NCBI GenBank assembly: GCA_947650285.1
Contig: CANTFL010000395.1
Location: 1 to 64,000, forward strand
Direction: 5' to 3'
Length of the DNA stretch: 64,000 nt
Source: Hyaloperonospora brassicae
Taxonomy: Eukaryota > Oomycota > Peronosporomycetes > Peronosporales > Peronosporaceae
Of the stretch, positions 23,290 through 36,271 are shown piece by piece; within the stretch, counting starts at the first letter, position 1, and each line of letters begins with the position of its first letter. Position numbers and translations under genes: made by a program. The notes under the pieces were generated by a model, which was not told the DNA's origin, made no database searches, and saw only the letters and a program-made list of their open reading frames with translations.

Positions 23290-24547
23290 CCCTTTCACAC
23301 CTTCCAAAAATACTCCCAAGATTGACCACCTCTACGCCCATACCCGATTTTTCGACTCCATCGTTTCCTTCAACGGATTCTGGGACCAAACCGGGCAGTG
23401 GGGTATCGTCCGAGTCTGGCTCTAGCTCGAACGATTAACTCGATCCGTGTTGTCTCGATCGAGATCGGCCGCTCGTCGTCAGACGAGATAGGATATCCGA
23501 TCCGTCACTCCCGACCTCTCTCAATCTGCTCCGAATAATTCCTATTCGTCCGTGACATCCGCAATTGACCAAGAACTTTCGCGTCCGCCTCCACCAAGCG
23601 ATCCGGAGCCTCGTTATCTCTCCTATTCATCTACTACGGCCACGACTGCTCCCGTGAATGGTAATCAGGACGATGATGACTCTGGAGATGTGGATGTGTC
23701 ATTGCCGAAAAAAAGACTCAGCGAGATCGGTTCGGTTAATTCGCCTCGCGGATCCACCACACTTTCAGCCCGCCACATTTCCGATAGCGACTGCAGTATC
23801 GTCATTTCGGCGTGCTAAGTGGCTAACAAACTCCTCGCTCCTTTTAATTTCAACAACAATCCGCCACTCCAGCAACCACGGAGTCGATGGATTACAAATT
23901 ATCAGGCCCCTTCCTATCCGATCGCTGCCTAGATCGCTCCTTGGTCAGTCTCACGGATCGCGACGGTTTGCGTGAGGACTATGTCCATCGAGCTGCTGTT
24001 CCACTATTACTACAAGCCCAGAAATTTCCTTTTCCCCTCCCACATTCACATACGGGCTCCACCTGCTAGGACTTAGGCCTCTGGGCTGATTTCGCGGCAA
24101 CACATCGAGGCTCTGTATGCTACAGCCTCTTGGAATAATATCGTGTTCCCCGTGAATCCAATATCGTTCTCCATGACTGGATAGGATCGCGACATGAGTA
24201 CTCGCTACCTGGAGGTTGAATCCACTCTTTGACAAGCTCTGTGGGAATCTACTCATGCCTTCCCGATCTCTCCGGCTCAACGGAGATATGAACGGTTCAT
24301 GCAAGCGTTTTGGCGTCAACGAAAGCAGCGCCGATCTCGCTTTGGAGCACGTTGGAAGAACTTCTTGAAGAAGATACTCAACGGCATGATCTCTGGCCAC
24401 TGTGATCTCGACATCCTGCTGGATCCCTTCTTCCTCCACTATCCGCGCCCACATGAAGAACGAGTTTGGTATCCAGGGTTAGGACACTCTAACGACCCAG
24501 CTGACTTGCTAGAGGCGTTAGACATAGCCGACCAAGAGGATCCTTGA
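23290..24547 (+). pseudogene. antisense ORF of element C (truncated, decayed)
   Basis: The + frame, antisense to C, matches the C-terminal half of the element D antisense frame: PEPRYLSYSSTT against PEPRYLSYPSSP, NNPPLQQPRSR against NFPPLQQPRDR. It ends (24299-24547) with FWRQRKQRRSRFGARWKNFL, DILLDPFFLHYPRP and WYPGLGHSNDPADLLEALD, almost identical to D. The N-terminal coiled-coil half is missing because C is truncated at 23246. Stops occur near 23437 and 23816. Function unknown. Confidence 0.55.
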
Positions 24548-24898
24548 CGCAACCAGTTCCGCAACGCCTATTGGGATCACCCCGGATCGCAGATTCCCCG
24601 TCTACAGAACAAGTTCAAGCCTGCTCCATCGTCTTAGTTCGAGATCGGTGCCCAATCCCGATCATCTTTCATAATCGTAGAAGTCATTCGATCATCGTCT
24701 CTTTCATTAGGTACTTCATTCTTTGCAACTTCCACGACCTCGATCCTTCTCATTCCACATCATTCAGTAAGTTAATTCACGTGACTATCTCCATACTCAT
24801 ACACAAAACCCCATCCATCAGCCTATGCTACCTCACAGCATATCTTGCAACCTCATCCACCAGCATGTGCTACCGTCTAGCACCCTTGTTCGAACTGT

Positions 24899-27800
24899 TA
24901 AGGTTCGTCCGACTTGCCTTCGTGAAACTGCATCGCTTCAAAACTGTTTCGACTCACTCGGTTCCGCTCAAACATTTGCAAGATCGCCCCACAACTCAGA
25001 TCGGCCTCATCCATCAACTTCGATCGGGATGTGCCTTCCACTTCACCAGAAACTGTCGATGCACTCGTCTATAGCGGGTTTTTCGACCAGATCGCGCGTC
25101 CAATATTTTTTCCACTTCATATTCTCTCTCCTAAAATCGCTTTTTCAACTATCCTCTGGTAATAGAGCTTCATCAAAATCCACTCTATCAGCCTCATCCA
25201 ACGGAAGCTTGTCTTTAGGCCGCTCGCGGAACGTCTTACTCTCTTCAGATTTGATACATGCACAATTTAAAACAGTCGATATGGAGTCCCTGCGATCTCC
25301 AATTTCACAGCGTGATCTCTACATATATCCGCAACTAGAAATGGACCGTGCTACATATGTGCAAGCTTCTTCGCATATCCTTCATTGAGTTGATTCAAGT
25401 AAAGCCAAACTTGCGTTCTCACTTCGATCTCATGTCGCTCCTGGTCTTCATTGTGTCGATATGCCATTTCTTGAATCGCGGCTCGTAAGTGATTGTTCAC
25501 CGCGGAAAGAGCCCGCTGATATTGTCTTTGTATTTTGTATCTCCACCTTTTTGGATCGCGATCTCTTTTTCTCGTGTTCACCACTGATAACGTAGCTTCC
25601 AACGTCGCTCGTGGATCCCACCCATGAATCAGATAGAATGGGGTGTCCCCCCGAATCCGATCTTGTGCGGTGTTAATCGCAAAGGTGAGATGTTCAGCAC
25701 ATTCATCCCAATCCTGTTTGTTGACATCAGCCACATAAAGCTTAAGCGACCGCGTCAAGGTTTGCACCATTCGTTTGGCAGTTCCATTTGCTTGTGGTCG
25801 GTAGGCCATGGTCGGCGCTGTTTTTGTCCTACTATCTGGCTGAAATGTCGAAAGAAGTAGGACATAAATCCCGGCTCTCGATCGGGTCTGATAGCTTCGC
25901 TAGCTCCGAAGCATCGGAAAACGTATTCTTCGTAATTTTCTGCGACCGTTTGTGCGGTCCGTGACGAGATAGCTTTCGCGATCTCATACTCAGAGAAGAG
26001 ATCTACTCAAATGAGTAGCTCCGTATTCCCCTTGATCGACCTGGGCAACGACGGTATATGATCCATCGATTTTATCTGAAATAGATAGGTCGCTTGTAAA
26101 TTGCCAGGCGATCTTTCATCGATCTTAGGACGCCCCTTTACGGTCTCAAAATCGGTGCATTCGCCTACATATCGTTGCACACTCCGATAGAGCCCTCTCC
26201 AGTGGGATCGCGATCTGATCCTCTAATAGGTCCTGCCAATTCCTTGATTGCCTCCTTTCGGACTAACGTGGTAGTGGTGCAGAAAATCTTGTTGCAACGT
26301 CTCTGGGATCACCAAACGCATCAAACCATCGCGATCCTCTGACTCTCTTTTCGCCATTGGGCAGAAGAAAAGCAGGTCGATCTCGTCGATCTCGTACTCT
26401 GGAGCCAGTTTCGCGCACATCTTCACTTCTCCCGCGTCCGAGTTTAATACATCACCATTCAGATATTATGTAAAATTGGCAATACAACGCTCCTCATCTT
26501 AAGCTTAGCCAATTCATCGAATTACAAATCCTCTGCAACATCTCCTCCTGTATGACTTCAGGTTCATGACGTATCCTCTTGGCTGATCTCGTTACCGCAG
26601 TCATTCGGTCAAGCTGCCCATCTTGCTTGGGCTTCAACAATTCATCGAGACGGTTCAGAGTCATCAGATCTTGCCGATCTTCGTCGGCTACAATTTTTCT
26701 TCCGTTTTCGTTCTGCAATGCTGTGCTGGCTAGTCGATCTGCACTTTTGTTTCATTCTTGCTTCATTTGTAGAAACTCGTGACTATGCCAAGATCGCAAT
26801 TTCTCTATCGCTTTATGCCTGAGAAGTTGAAGGCCCGGTGCCTTGCAGTCGATCTCACCGCGCATCTGTCGAATCACCAAATTGGAATCTCCACACAGAA
26901 TTACTCGCCCCCTGTCCAGATCGGCGAGTAACTCAAAGCACAGCAGCAAGCCATTATACTCTGCTTCATTCACAGTCAGATTGTGAGCATATCTCGATTC
27001 TGCTGCCGCGATCGTCCACTCGGGTAACCTCCATATCACCACACTGTACGACCCTCCTTTCTTTTTTATCCTCGCCGGTCCATCGAAACTAGCCACCAGC
27101 AACTCCTCATCTGCTTCCACCGTTGGTGGTGGTGTTGATATCTTGAGTCGGCAGTCTTTACGTGGGGAGATCGCGATCAGCATCTCTTCTATTTCATCTC
27201 TTGGGGTTATACTCGCTGCCAACATGCCCAGGATTTCTTCCTCTCCTCGCTCACATTTCTTTACCTCCATAGTCCAGTTTGACAACAAATCAGCCCACCA
27301 TCCTAATCTCCCGTTGAGTCCCCGAGATTGCATCAACCACACTAACGTAGAATGTCGGGTCAGTACAGTGATCTCCCTCGAGGCAAGCGTAGTATAGCAT
27401 ACATCCAAAACACGAAGAAATGCCAGCAATTCTTTTCCACCGTTCCGTAGCTAAGCTCATTGGGCTTCAACGTGCGGCTTGTAAACGTCACCGGATGGTA
27501 CACGCCATCGTACTCCTGTATCAGGGCCACTGAAACAGCCCACTTGCTTGCGTAGACCACGATCACGGGAGGGCGATCTGGGTCGAAGTGTTTGAGCATG
27601 GGAGTTGTAGCTATCTTAGCCTTTAGCATAGTAAAAGCAACCTTGGCTTTCTTCCATCGACCCTCGGTCGACCATTCGTCACCTACTGCAAGCTGAGATC
27701 GGCCTATCTCAAAGAAATCGGATTCTCTTAACTCATACAATACCGCAGCATACAACGCGAAATCCTCAATGAAGCGGCGGTAGTAGTTCAAGCTCCCGAG

Positions 27801-30267
27801 AAAAGATTGCATAGCTCGCATCGTGCTACGAAACGGGATGTTGATCAACGACTCCAATTTCTTGGGCTGAGCCTCCAGACCATCCACAGACACTCGATGT
27901 CCCAAATAATAGACCTTACGGCACCCTCTAAAACTCTTAGTGAGACTGATAGACAGATTCCACTTATCACATGCTTCCAGCAATCGCTCTACTTTTACGT
28001 ACAGAGATTCCCATGAGGTGGCTGGTATGAGGATGTCGTCAATGTGAGATCGGCGTCCCAGTATAGAAGGTCGTCGATCTGTCTCAGGTTCGCCGTCCTT
28101 AAACACGTCGATTGGGCCATCAGAAGCTGATCTCTGGCCGATCTTGAGATACCCATAAAGCGCATTGTCAACAAGACGTTGATAGATCCGGGGCGCGTTC
28201 TTAAGCCCAAAAGGCATTCGAAGCCAGATAAAAATACCAAATGGCGTGACAAACGCTGAGATTTTTTTTCTTCGTATGGTCATTTCCACGACCCAGAATC
28301 CACTAGCCATGTCTAACGAGCAGTACCATAGGGCTTGATCCAAATCCTCCAGTAGATCGCTGATCAGCGGCATGGGGTAAACCATCAGTCGCGTTAGCTG
28401 ATTCACTCTTCCATAATCAATAGAGAGACGAATATCCACTCCGTTCTTCTTGATGATCACCACTATCGGAGACGCCCAAGGTGACGTGGATTGCTGAACG
28501 ATCGTGGCCGCTAACAACCTTTTGATGAGCTTCGACATCTTCTCCCGATATTTTGGTGCGACCGGACGGATTCTTTGTGCAATTGATGCGGCTCCACCGA
28601 CATCGATATCAAAAATCGCCCCTCGTGCCGCTGGTGGTAGAGCGTTGCCCTCCCCATAAGAAGGTGACGGCTCTTCCAAATCAGCGATCTGAGTCTTTGT
28701 TGATCTGCGGTGAGAGGAACGTTAGGGCCGCCGATCTGAATGTCGTCAATTGTCATTTCTTCCGTGGCAGTGGATATCTCTGGTAACACCGCCAGATGTT
28801 GCTCGATGTCCTCGGCAAACAAATCTTCACTCTCGTGATAGTAGACTGGTGATTCTGTGGAGTCAGCTTCGTCGATCATAGACGGCTCGTCCTCTTCGTA
28901 TCTTTGCATCTCTTCGGACCGATCCAGTCCTGCTCTGTTGTCTGTAAGATTGACGTCCAACGAAGACAGTCTATTGTTTTGTTCTCCGTGTTCGGTCCCT
29001 TGGTCTCTTCTCATCTCGATCTCGGTTTCGATCTCATGATCGTTAGCTATCGGCAATAGATTTGGTTCATCGCGTGAATTAGATCTGCTTCCGTTGACCG
29101 TTCCTTCCCTTTCAACAAAATTATCTGCCTTTTGCAATTCGTCGTCGCCAGCTTACTGCGTTATCATGGAAATTGCTGAAAGCATTTCCTTTAATGTGTC
29201 GGACTGACTTTTAATGATGCATTTGGGAGTGGCGTACGTACGGCGATCTACCAATGGTCCGATCTGTCCTTTTGGGTGTTCATTCACTCGATCCGTCGTA
29301 GCCTCATACGCCAGGGTCTGCCACTCTTTGTGATTCCCCGATCCGACCGTCACGAAGCCTTGAGTCCTCGGTATCATGTCTCCTTCCACCATCACGACCA
29401 GTACAGTTTGAGTGGGTAGTATAATCTCGTGATCGCCGATATTGGTCATCTGCAGATACTTCCTCCTACCAAGCCCCGAAATCACCGTGGGTACCCAGTC
29501 TGGTCTTCTAGCGATCCACAACTTCATCTTAGCCCCTCCGATCCTGATCTTCACTTCTCTTGACTCCCCGACCGGGATTACCACGTATTGGTCATTCGCC
29601 GTTATATTCTGTACTTTCGATCCGTACGCGGGGCAACGTCCTGCGAGGTGAACACGGTTTACTTCCGGTCGACATAGCTCTCTGTCGGCTAGATCGAGTT
29701 GTACTCCGGCAGGTACCAAAAAGTCCATTCCCAAAATCGCGTCTTGTCCCGCTTGATCGCCTACCCATACATTGAAACAGTATACCAGCGATCCCGCGAT
29801 GGTCACTTCGATCTTGGTACGTCCTATCGTCATGTACAGAGTTTCTCCGATCCCGATACATTCTTGTCGTTGACTTTCGTCAATAATGCAACCGACCTTA
29901 CGAGAAAAGGTGGTATCAATCATCGACACTTCAGCACCAGCACCAAATAGCAGAGTGGCTTTTGCGTTGTTGATCTTGCCAACAGCTTTTGCTTGTTTGA
30001 ACCACTTCTTGGGCGAATAATACTTCCAGTACCCGCGAGATTCACCATAAGCGAGCTCGATCTCCACAGTTGGTTCAAATTGTGAACACTCGTCGATCCT
30101 CTTCAGACTGGAGACAGAGGAAACACGTTTGGACTTCGAACGAGATATATTTGTTTCCATATCTGTGTTCTGCTTACTCTCGCGATCTATCTTCTTTTCC
30201 ACGTATCCAATAATGCAGAGCCTAGAAAGCTAGGCTCGTACCAGATTCAAACCTGGCGAGCGTCCTA
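24899..30267 (-). pseudogene. Element C pol (dead)
   Basis: In order: protease 30202-29153, with GAGAE where the active DSGAE should be (Asp lost); RT within 28679-27360, with HIDD in place of YIDD; a one-base deletion near 27440 that shifts the frame after TVEK; the second RNase H 27429-26752 (FDGPAR, NEAEYNG, CGDSNLV), ending in a TGA where a Trp is expected; integrase zinc region 26426-26223; integrase core 26100-25700, where the catalytic Glu after NGTA has become Lys (25774-25776); and a chromodomain near 25130-24900 (YEVEKILDARSGRKTRY, QFLVKWKGH). Most lesions from 27520 to 24899 are shared with D. Confidence 0.9.
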
Positions 30268-32746
30268 GTTTAACATCTTCTCAGCCTTCTCCGGCAACAT
30301 CCTCGCACGCTTGTTTGGGACGTAACACTGTCGGATCATATTGTAGAACTCCTCCATGGGACACTTCCCCGGATCATGCATCTCGCCACAGGCGCGACAC
30401 ACAAAAGAATAATTGTCGGAGGGGTGTCCTTTACGCCAACACTTCTGGTAAGTGAGCCGCTTACAGCAACCGGATCTCCATGCTTGGTCGATTCGCAATG
30501 AGTACACGGATTGATGGCATACTGCGACCTTAGTCTTGACGACTACTCGGATCCGCCGATCCCATGTTCGCCAAAGTGTCGCTGGTCGGTTTGCGCCGAT
30601 CTGCAGCATCAGCTACATGAATAGATCTCAAACGATCTTCTGACTCCGGTCCGTTGGTGGTCGATTCTGACTCACTGATAATATCCTCGTTCCGGACCAT
30701 CCTCACCGCACGTGCAGTCTTAGACGATATTAGACCGGTAGTTCCTCTATGTCTAACTTTGGACGATCCCATCATCACTTTCACTTGACGTGATCTCCCT
30801 TTTTTGTAATGGTACAGTGTCGTATGCATGGCCTACGCATCGGCTACATTTAGCAATGGTAATTGTCTGGATAGATCAGGATCATACGAAGTGTTAATGG
30901 AATGGTTGGCATATTCTTTGCGTGCAGACGCCAATCCGTCATCACCGGTATATTCACCTGCATTCCCATCACGTTGAGCCGATATAAGTACTGCAAAGGA
31001 TCTTCCTCTGACCGCTTTTTCGCGTGGTAATATTACCCACTCTCTGACATCCCCTACCCGCATATTCCACCAGGAAGCTATTAATTAACGCCTTCCAATT
31101 GAATCTGGCAGATCTGCTCAGCTGGCAGTACCAGTGGCGAGCTGGTCTAACATTTAGATCGCCTAAGACCAAACATTTCTTATCGTCCGGCGCCTGGTCC
31201 CAGAGTAACGCTGATTTAACTTTGCTTATCCAGATCCGGGCTTTGTCCACTTCCCGATATTTCCTGGAAAATTATTTCAGCTCTGAGATCGTTGAGATCC
31301 TAATATTCTGCGTGATGGTACTAGCCCCGGTAGACATACCGGTCGTAGCTACTTGAGGTCGTTGTAAATCGGCCATCCATAGATCGTCCGGGTCGTATTT
31401 CGCCTTCTGACGAATCTTCTTGTAAGTGTCTGACCCCACTGATTCAATTTATACGTCCGGCATGTCGCGGTTTCCTCGCGAAGGTGAGAGAAAAGTACGG
31501 CGATCCGGGTGGTGGCTTCGCTGTCGGTTCATCCGTTGGGCTGTTCGTTGATCCGCCTCGTGTTCTTCATCGCCATAAATGAAAAAATGACATACATCGT
31601 CCTCTTCTTGATCTTCTAAATTTGTGGGTGTACCGGTCGACCTTGGTTGGGTGTCGATCTTGTCATGTTCTCGAAAAGCGTCGACCCTGACCTTGCTAAT
31701 CTTGTTGTTCAGCAGAAATGATTTTTCCGATGGTCTAAGAGACATCCGCCGAATGCTGATGGACCCATATGACTCGATCTCGGAGTCAGACGAGGCATAG
31801 TGAGGCGATCATGAGGTATGTTCTTGAGGTGAATCCGAGGGTATGGCGATCTCGTTTCTAAGAGTGGTAGTATTACCCACCAGAAGTGTCATGACCTCCA
31901 CGAACTCGCTTACTGCGTTCTTCAACTTTTCCAAGCTGTATCCCATCAGGATATCTCCATCAAAAGCATAATGGCAGAATCCCGTGTCATTCAACATCAG
32001 CATAATTAACTTTGATCGCGCTGAGTTTGCTAGTCACGGACGGCGGAATAGAGATCGGCTTATCCAGAGGACGGGTCAACTTGGGCCGTAATATCGTAAA
32101 CACTGGATCTGTATTGAGCAGTGTCTTCAAGTAACTATAATAGCATTGCCATTTCGCGCGCTTCCACGTCTCGTTTGACTTCCGGCCTCCCTGGATGCGA
32201 TCTTCACTGGGTCATATTCTGTCTTTAGCATCGCGATCTCGTCCAGTTATTGATCGTATTCCTCTTTGACTCCGACCTTTGGTTCCACAGTCTGGTCGAT
32301 CTGGCGATCTTTGCTTTCCAATCGCGGCATTCTCATCATAGCTCGTCCCGGTGTGGAAGACTTCTCGATCGTCTTCATTCGCTTGAGGTCAGGTGACCTG
32401 TCGACGAGGAGATAGGGTTTGGCTTTCGCCGATGTGGTTTTCACCATTGGATATTCATCCAGCAGATCGCTCTTTGCAGAGAGATCTGCGGGGCCCCCGA
32501 AAAGGCCCAAGGAGGGACTTGAGGTTTATCTTCCAGATCGATCTCTCGATCTTCCTCTTTCATTTTCATTTCATCAGAGCCCCTCCCAAAACTCTGATGA
32601 TCTAAGGATCTTGTGCTTCTGCGTGTCTACGTCGACCCCTCTGTTGTTGACACTTCAATCCCAGGTTCTTGCTTGATCTTGACATCTTCGCCAGTGGACT
32701 CACGGTGAAATCCAGAGTCCTCAGAAGATCCGGGCACGCGCACCAT
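30265..32746 (-). pseudogene. Element C gag (dead)
   Basis: Starts at ATG 32746 directly after the LTR and ends with the TAG at 30267-30265. Same architecture as the intact gag of E. Fragments remain open: 32510-32247 (MGLFGGPADLSAKSDLLDEY), 32003-31809, 31745-31449, 31250-30969 and 30829-30265 with knuckle-like Cys residues (CCKRLTYQKCWRKGHPSDN). Several stops and frameshifts. Confidence 0.85.
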
Positions 32747-34592
32747 TGTGGCGAAGTTGATCTCACAAAACTAATTTAGTGAGTGTCGATCTTCCACTTT
32801 CCCAGACTTGCCGACTCACGGAGGAGGAAATCCGATCCGTGCCTTGCTGTATAACCTTGTGCTCACCTTGTGTACCCGTCGGTTGGGCTGGCTTGAGCTC
32901 TTCGTAATGGCCTTGGGAGATGTCGATCTCGCTGAGGGTTTGGGGTTGAGAGTTCGCTTCCGGTGCGGAAATCTTCACACCACGAACAGGGGTTCTGCGA
33001 TCCTGATCTTGAGTCACGGCGATCTCTATTTGGATATGTCGCAATCTTGCTCTTGGATCACACCGATCTCGATTTGTCTTCGGGATCGGGGTCTTTGCTG
33101 TGCGGAAATCTTCACTCAGCAAATCGTAATCTTGCGTCGATCTTGCGTTGGGATCGGTCCGATCTGGTCTCGGGATCGGCCGATCTTGCTGGAAGTGCGC
33201 CATTTGGGCAGATCGGTTCTTGGTTTCGCCAAAATGAAACACTCCGATATGTCCAGTGGATCGCTTCGATCTCGCTCGGTCTTGTCTTGAACGCCTTGTC
33301 CAGATCTTCTGACCACTTGAGCCGTCTCGCGATCTTGTGTCCAAAATCATTTTCCTTTTCCTTTGTTGTGTGGCTTCTACCCTAGCAGTTGAGTTGAGTG
33401 TGAGTAATTGATTGATCCGGGCCAGATATCCCGAGATCGCTCTTCTCGATCTTAACCAACAATCTAAGATCGGTCTTCTGTGTCCCTGTAACACGCGTGC
33501 CTTGACCCGCCGGGGAAGCCAAATCAATCTTGCCCGGAGAAGAGGGGGGGGGGTAGAACGTGCGTCGTGAGCAGAAGAAGTAGAGTTCAAGTCTGTTTAT
33601 TAACCAACCAAATTAATGTCCAACCTATCATTAAGCCTATTCCCAACCGTAGGTCACTGTCCAAGTCGATATCACCTTTAAGCTTGACCGCCCCCTTGAA
33701 CACGTGTCGAACTTTTCGTGACCTGTACTCCAAAGATAGCGCCAATACTCCCGATATCGTACCTAGACACCAAAAAAGGGACCAAATTCCAAATATGGTA
33801 CCAAATACCCAATTTTGGTACCGAAAAGTCCAAAATAGTATCCAAGATGTGAAATGTGTCTGAATCCATTTTGCGACGTCTATTCGACCGACTTCCACTG
33901 GCTCTTTCGGTCTGAACTTTTGGGACATCACTCATGGATCTCCAACAAGCATGTACATCATCATACAATAGCTTCATCATCGATATATCCATAACCAGCA
34001 GGGAACATGACCGATCTGATGTCAAATTCGAGATCGTTGAGGATCGACACAGTGCGATCCGGTCATATGTGTTCTTTCGTCTATTGAGCGTACTCTGATA
34101 CCATCTTAAAGGGTTTATCTACTCAATAGGACCGTCCATAGTTCTCACAACGGTCCCACGGACCCCCACAAACATCCCCACTTCCAGATCGGACCATAAT
34201 TAACCTAAATCAGGTATCCTTCTAGGAGACCGGTAAAGAGTGTCACCAATCTGCAGGATGTTACACCTTCGTCACAGAGTCATATCACATCACCTGGTGC
34301 CTGATCTTTGTCCCAGATAACTCCATGGAAATCGTTCTTTTTGTCGTCTTGTCCCAGCTCTCTTCATGGAAATCTATTATTTATCGTCCTGTCCCAGATC
34401 GCTCCGTCTCAGGTCGATCCATATCCATCAGTCTGGAGACAGTCACACCAGATCGCCGATCCCCGTTGAGATTGCTTTCCTTCTCCTTATTGGATCGCCA
34501 GGTCCCATGGCCTCATTTCTCACCAGTAATTGACACCTTAACTGGGTGGCCACCGATCCACGTCCCATGATATAATTAGTGACTTAACTACA
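32747..34592 (-). repeat. Element C 5' LTR (about 1.85 kb)
   Basis: On the minus strand it starts TGTAGTTAAGTC and ends AACTTCGCCACA directly before the gag ATG. It aligns over its full length to the LTRs of D and E, with small insertions. The right edge touches an LTR tail of opposite orientation at 34593. Confidence 0.82.
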
Positions 34593-35191
34593 TTTTTGAT
34601 TACAAGATCGCGAGAAGACTTAAGTGGTCAGAAGATCTGGACAAGGCGTTCAAGACAAGACTGAGCGAGATCGAAGCGATCTACTGGACATATCGGAGTG
34701 TTTCATTTTGGCGAAACCAAGAACCGATCTGCCCAAATGGCGCACTTCCGGCAAGATCGGCCGATCCCGAGACCAGATCGGACCGATCCCAACGCAAGAT
34801 CGACGCAAGACAACTATTTGCTGAGTGAAGATTTCCGCACAGCAAAGACCCCGACCCCGAAGACAAATCGAGATCGGTGCGATTTAAGATCGAGATCGCG
34901 ACATATCCAAATAGAGATCACCGTGACTAAAGATCAGGATCGCAGAACCCCGTTCGTGGTGTGAAGATTTCCGCACCGGAAGCGAACGCTCAACCCAACC
35001 TCTCAGCGAGATCGACACCTCCCAAGTCCATTACGAAGAGCTCAAGCCAGCCCAACCGACGGGTACACAAGATGAGCACAAGGCTATACAACAAGGCACG
35101 GATCGGATTTCCTCCTCCGTGATTCGGCAAGTCTGGGTAAGTGGAAGATCGACCCTCACACAATCGATTTCGTTTAATCGACTTCGCCACA
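34593..35191 (+). repeat. LTR tail (3' third of a C/D/E-family LTR)
   Basis: Aligns with about 52557-53155, the last 600 bp of the element D 3' LTR, including the private ending CTCACACAATCGATTTCG...CGCCACA, and joins segment X at the same base. The 5' two thirds are missing; element C abuts instead. It is the LTR that precedes X in the tandem duplication. Confidence 0.85.
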
Positions 35192-35914
35192 GTTTATAGT
35201 CAACCTTTTAAATGAGCACGTTGTTGTGCACTCCCAGGAGAATGGATGCGATCAAATATACGTCCCTCGCCTGTTTAAGTCCAACACATTCTCCGATTTT
35301 ACGTCGCACACTTCAATATAATCCTCATCAATAAAACTTCTCCCTAATTTATGAGTCGGCTCAACTTATGTCTTGGTGATCACCTTCTTAAGACTCTATA
35401 TTATTGATAATGAAAGCTTTGTTGCAATTACTATGGGATCATCAATCGATCCAGCTTTGCGCGAATTTCATATCCTGCGTCCAATTTAGATCAGAACATA
35501 AACATCCCGTTCCAATAAGCTTCATTGTACGGTCCGCTAGATCACAGCGATTTGCTCCCTAATCTCAGCGACAATTTATCCTTGATTAAATATCTTGAGT
35601 GGAAGATTTAACTCGTTTCTTTCTAGGCCTGTTTAATGTGCTCATTCCGCATCTGTTGCAAAATTTACTTCTAATAAAATTGCGGCTTTTAAAATCGACT
35701 TTGCACCGGTCTGGTTGATCGCAGCTACACTGATCATGCTAACTATCTTGCGTGGCATCAACAACTCGTATAATCGATTAGGATGATCAGATCTTGGTGA
35801 TATAGATCGGTAATTACCACCAAAACATATTATCTATGTAGAGCTTAAGTCGACAGCCGATCCGAGCCCTGTTTACAAACGCAATTCAGTTGAAGGAATT
35901 TGATCGTGTTATAG

Positions 35915-36271
35915 TCATGTTTGGAGTTTGTACATCGCTTTGCGCCGAATCTGTTTGATATAATTACCGTGCAATCGGGCTCCTCCCAAATTCGCCTGAA
36001 CTTCATATTGAATTGACGCAAACGACCCCCTGAGCCCTGTTATTGTTGGCAAGCGATCTAATTCAAAAAGGTGATTGTATGGATTATTTTTGCTAACCAT
36101 CAGGCTAATGTAGAGATCTGAGGTTCTAGCGACGATCGTTTGTCCAGGCAATTTACATTTGGTTGCTTTACATACTTTGCCTTTCCTCATCACCCGATCA
36201 GCCCCATCAAGACTATCTACCAGAAGAATCGCGTCTTCTACTTCTACCGCGGGTAGTAAAATACTTGCCAT
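35915..36271 (-). CDS. unrecognised 118-codon frame in segment X
   Basis: Starts MASILLPAVEVEDAILLVDS and ends RRKAMYKLQT; the same frame is kept in X' (53879-54235) with two changes. An upstream minus frame (36432-36244, MYLMGSVTIQIVLDFERCEN) overlaps it in another phase, so the two may be one gene split by a frameshift. No motif recognised; possibly an old pseudogene. Confidence 0.25.
   Translation of the reverse strand: MASILLPAVEVEDAILLVDSLDGADRVMRKGKVCKATKCKLPGQTIVARTSDLYISLMVSKNNPYNHLFELDRLPTITGLRGSFASIQYEVQANLGGARLHGNYIKQIRRKAMYKLQT

Larger units (their letters stand above)
23246..34592 (-). mobile_element. Element C: GATC-rich Ty3/Gypsy element, 3' truncated
   Basis: Minus-strand element with 5' LTR (32747-34592), gag, pol and part of the antisense frame. 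The left end stops inside the antisense frame and no 3' LTR in the right orientation follows. The family plan, seen by combining C, D and E, is: LTR, gag with three zinc knuckles, -1 frameshift, protease, RT with insertion, degenerate RNase H, second RNase H, integrase, chromodomain, antisense ORF, polypurine tract, LTR. C is about 99% identical to D over 24345-27520 (inverted) and clearly more diverged elsewhere. Confidence 0.88.

Noticed and set aside
22622..35191. Element C inserted into a single LTR formed by 22622-23245 and 34593-35191
   Set aside because: The two pieces differ in divergence from D (left old, right recent) and lack about 680 bp between them, so they are not halves of one LTR.
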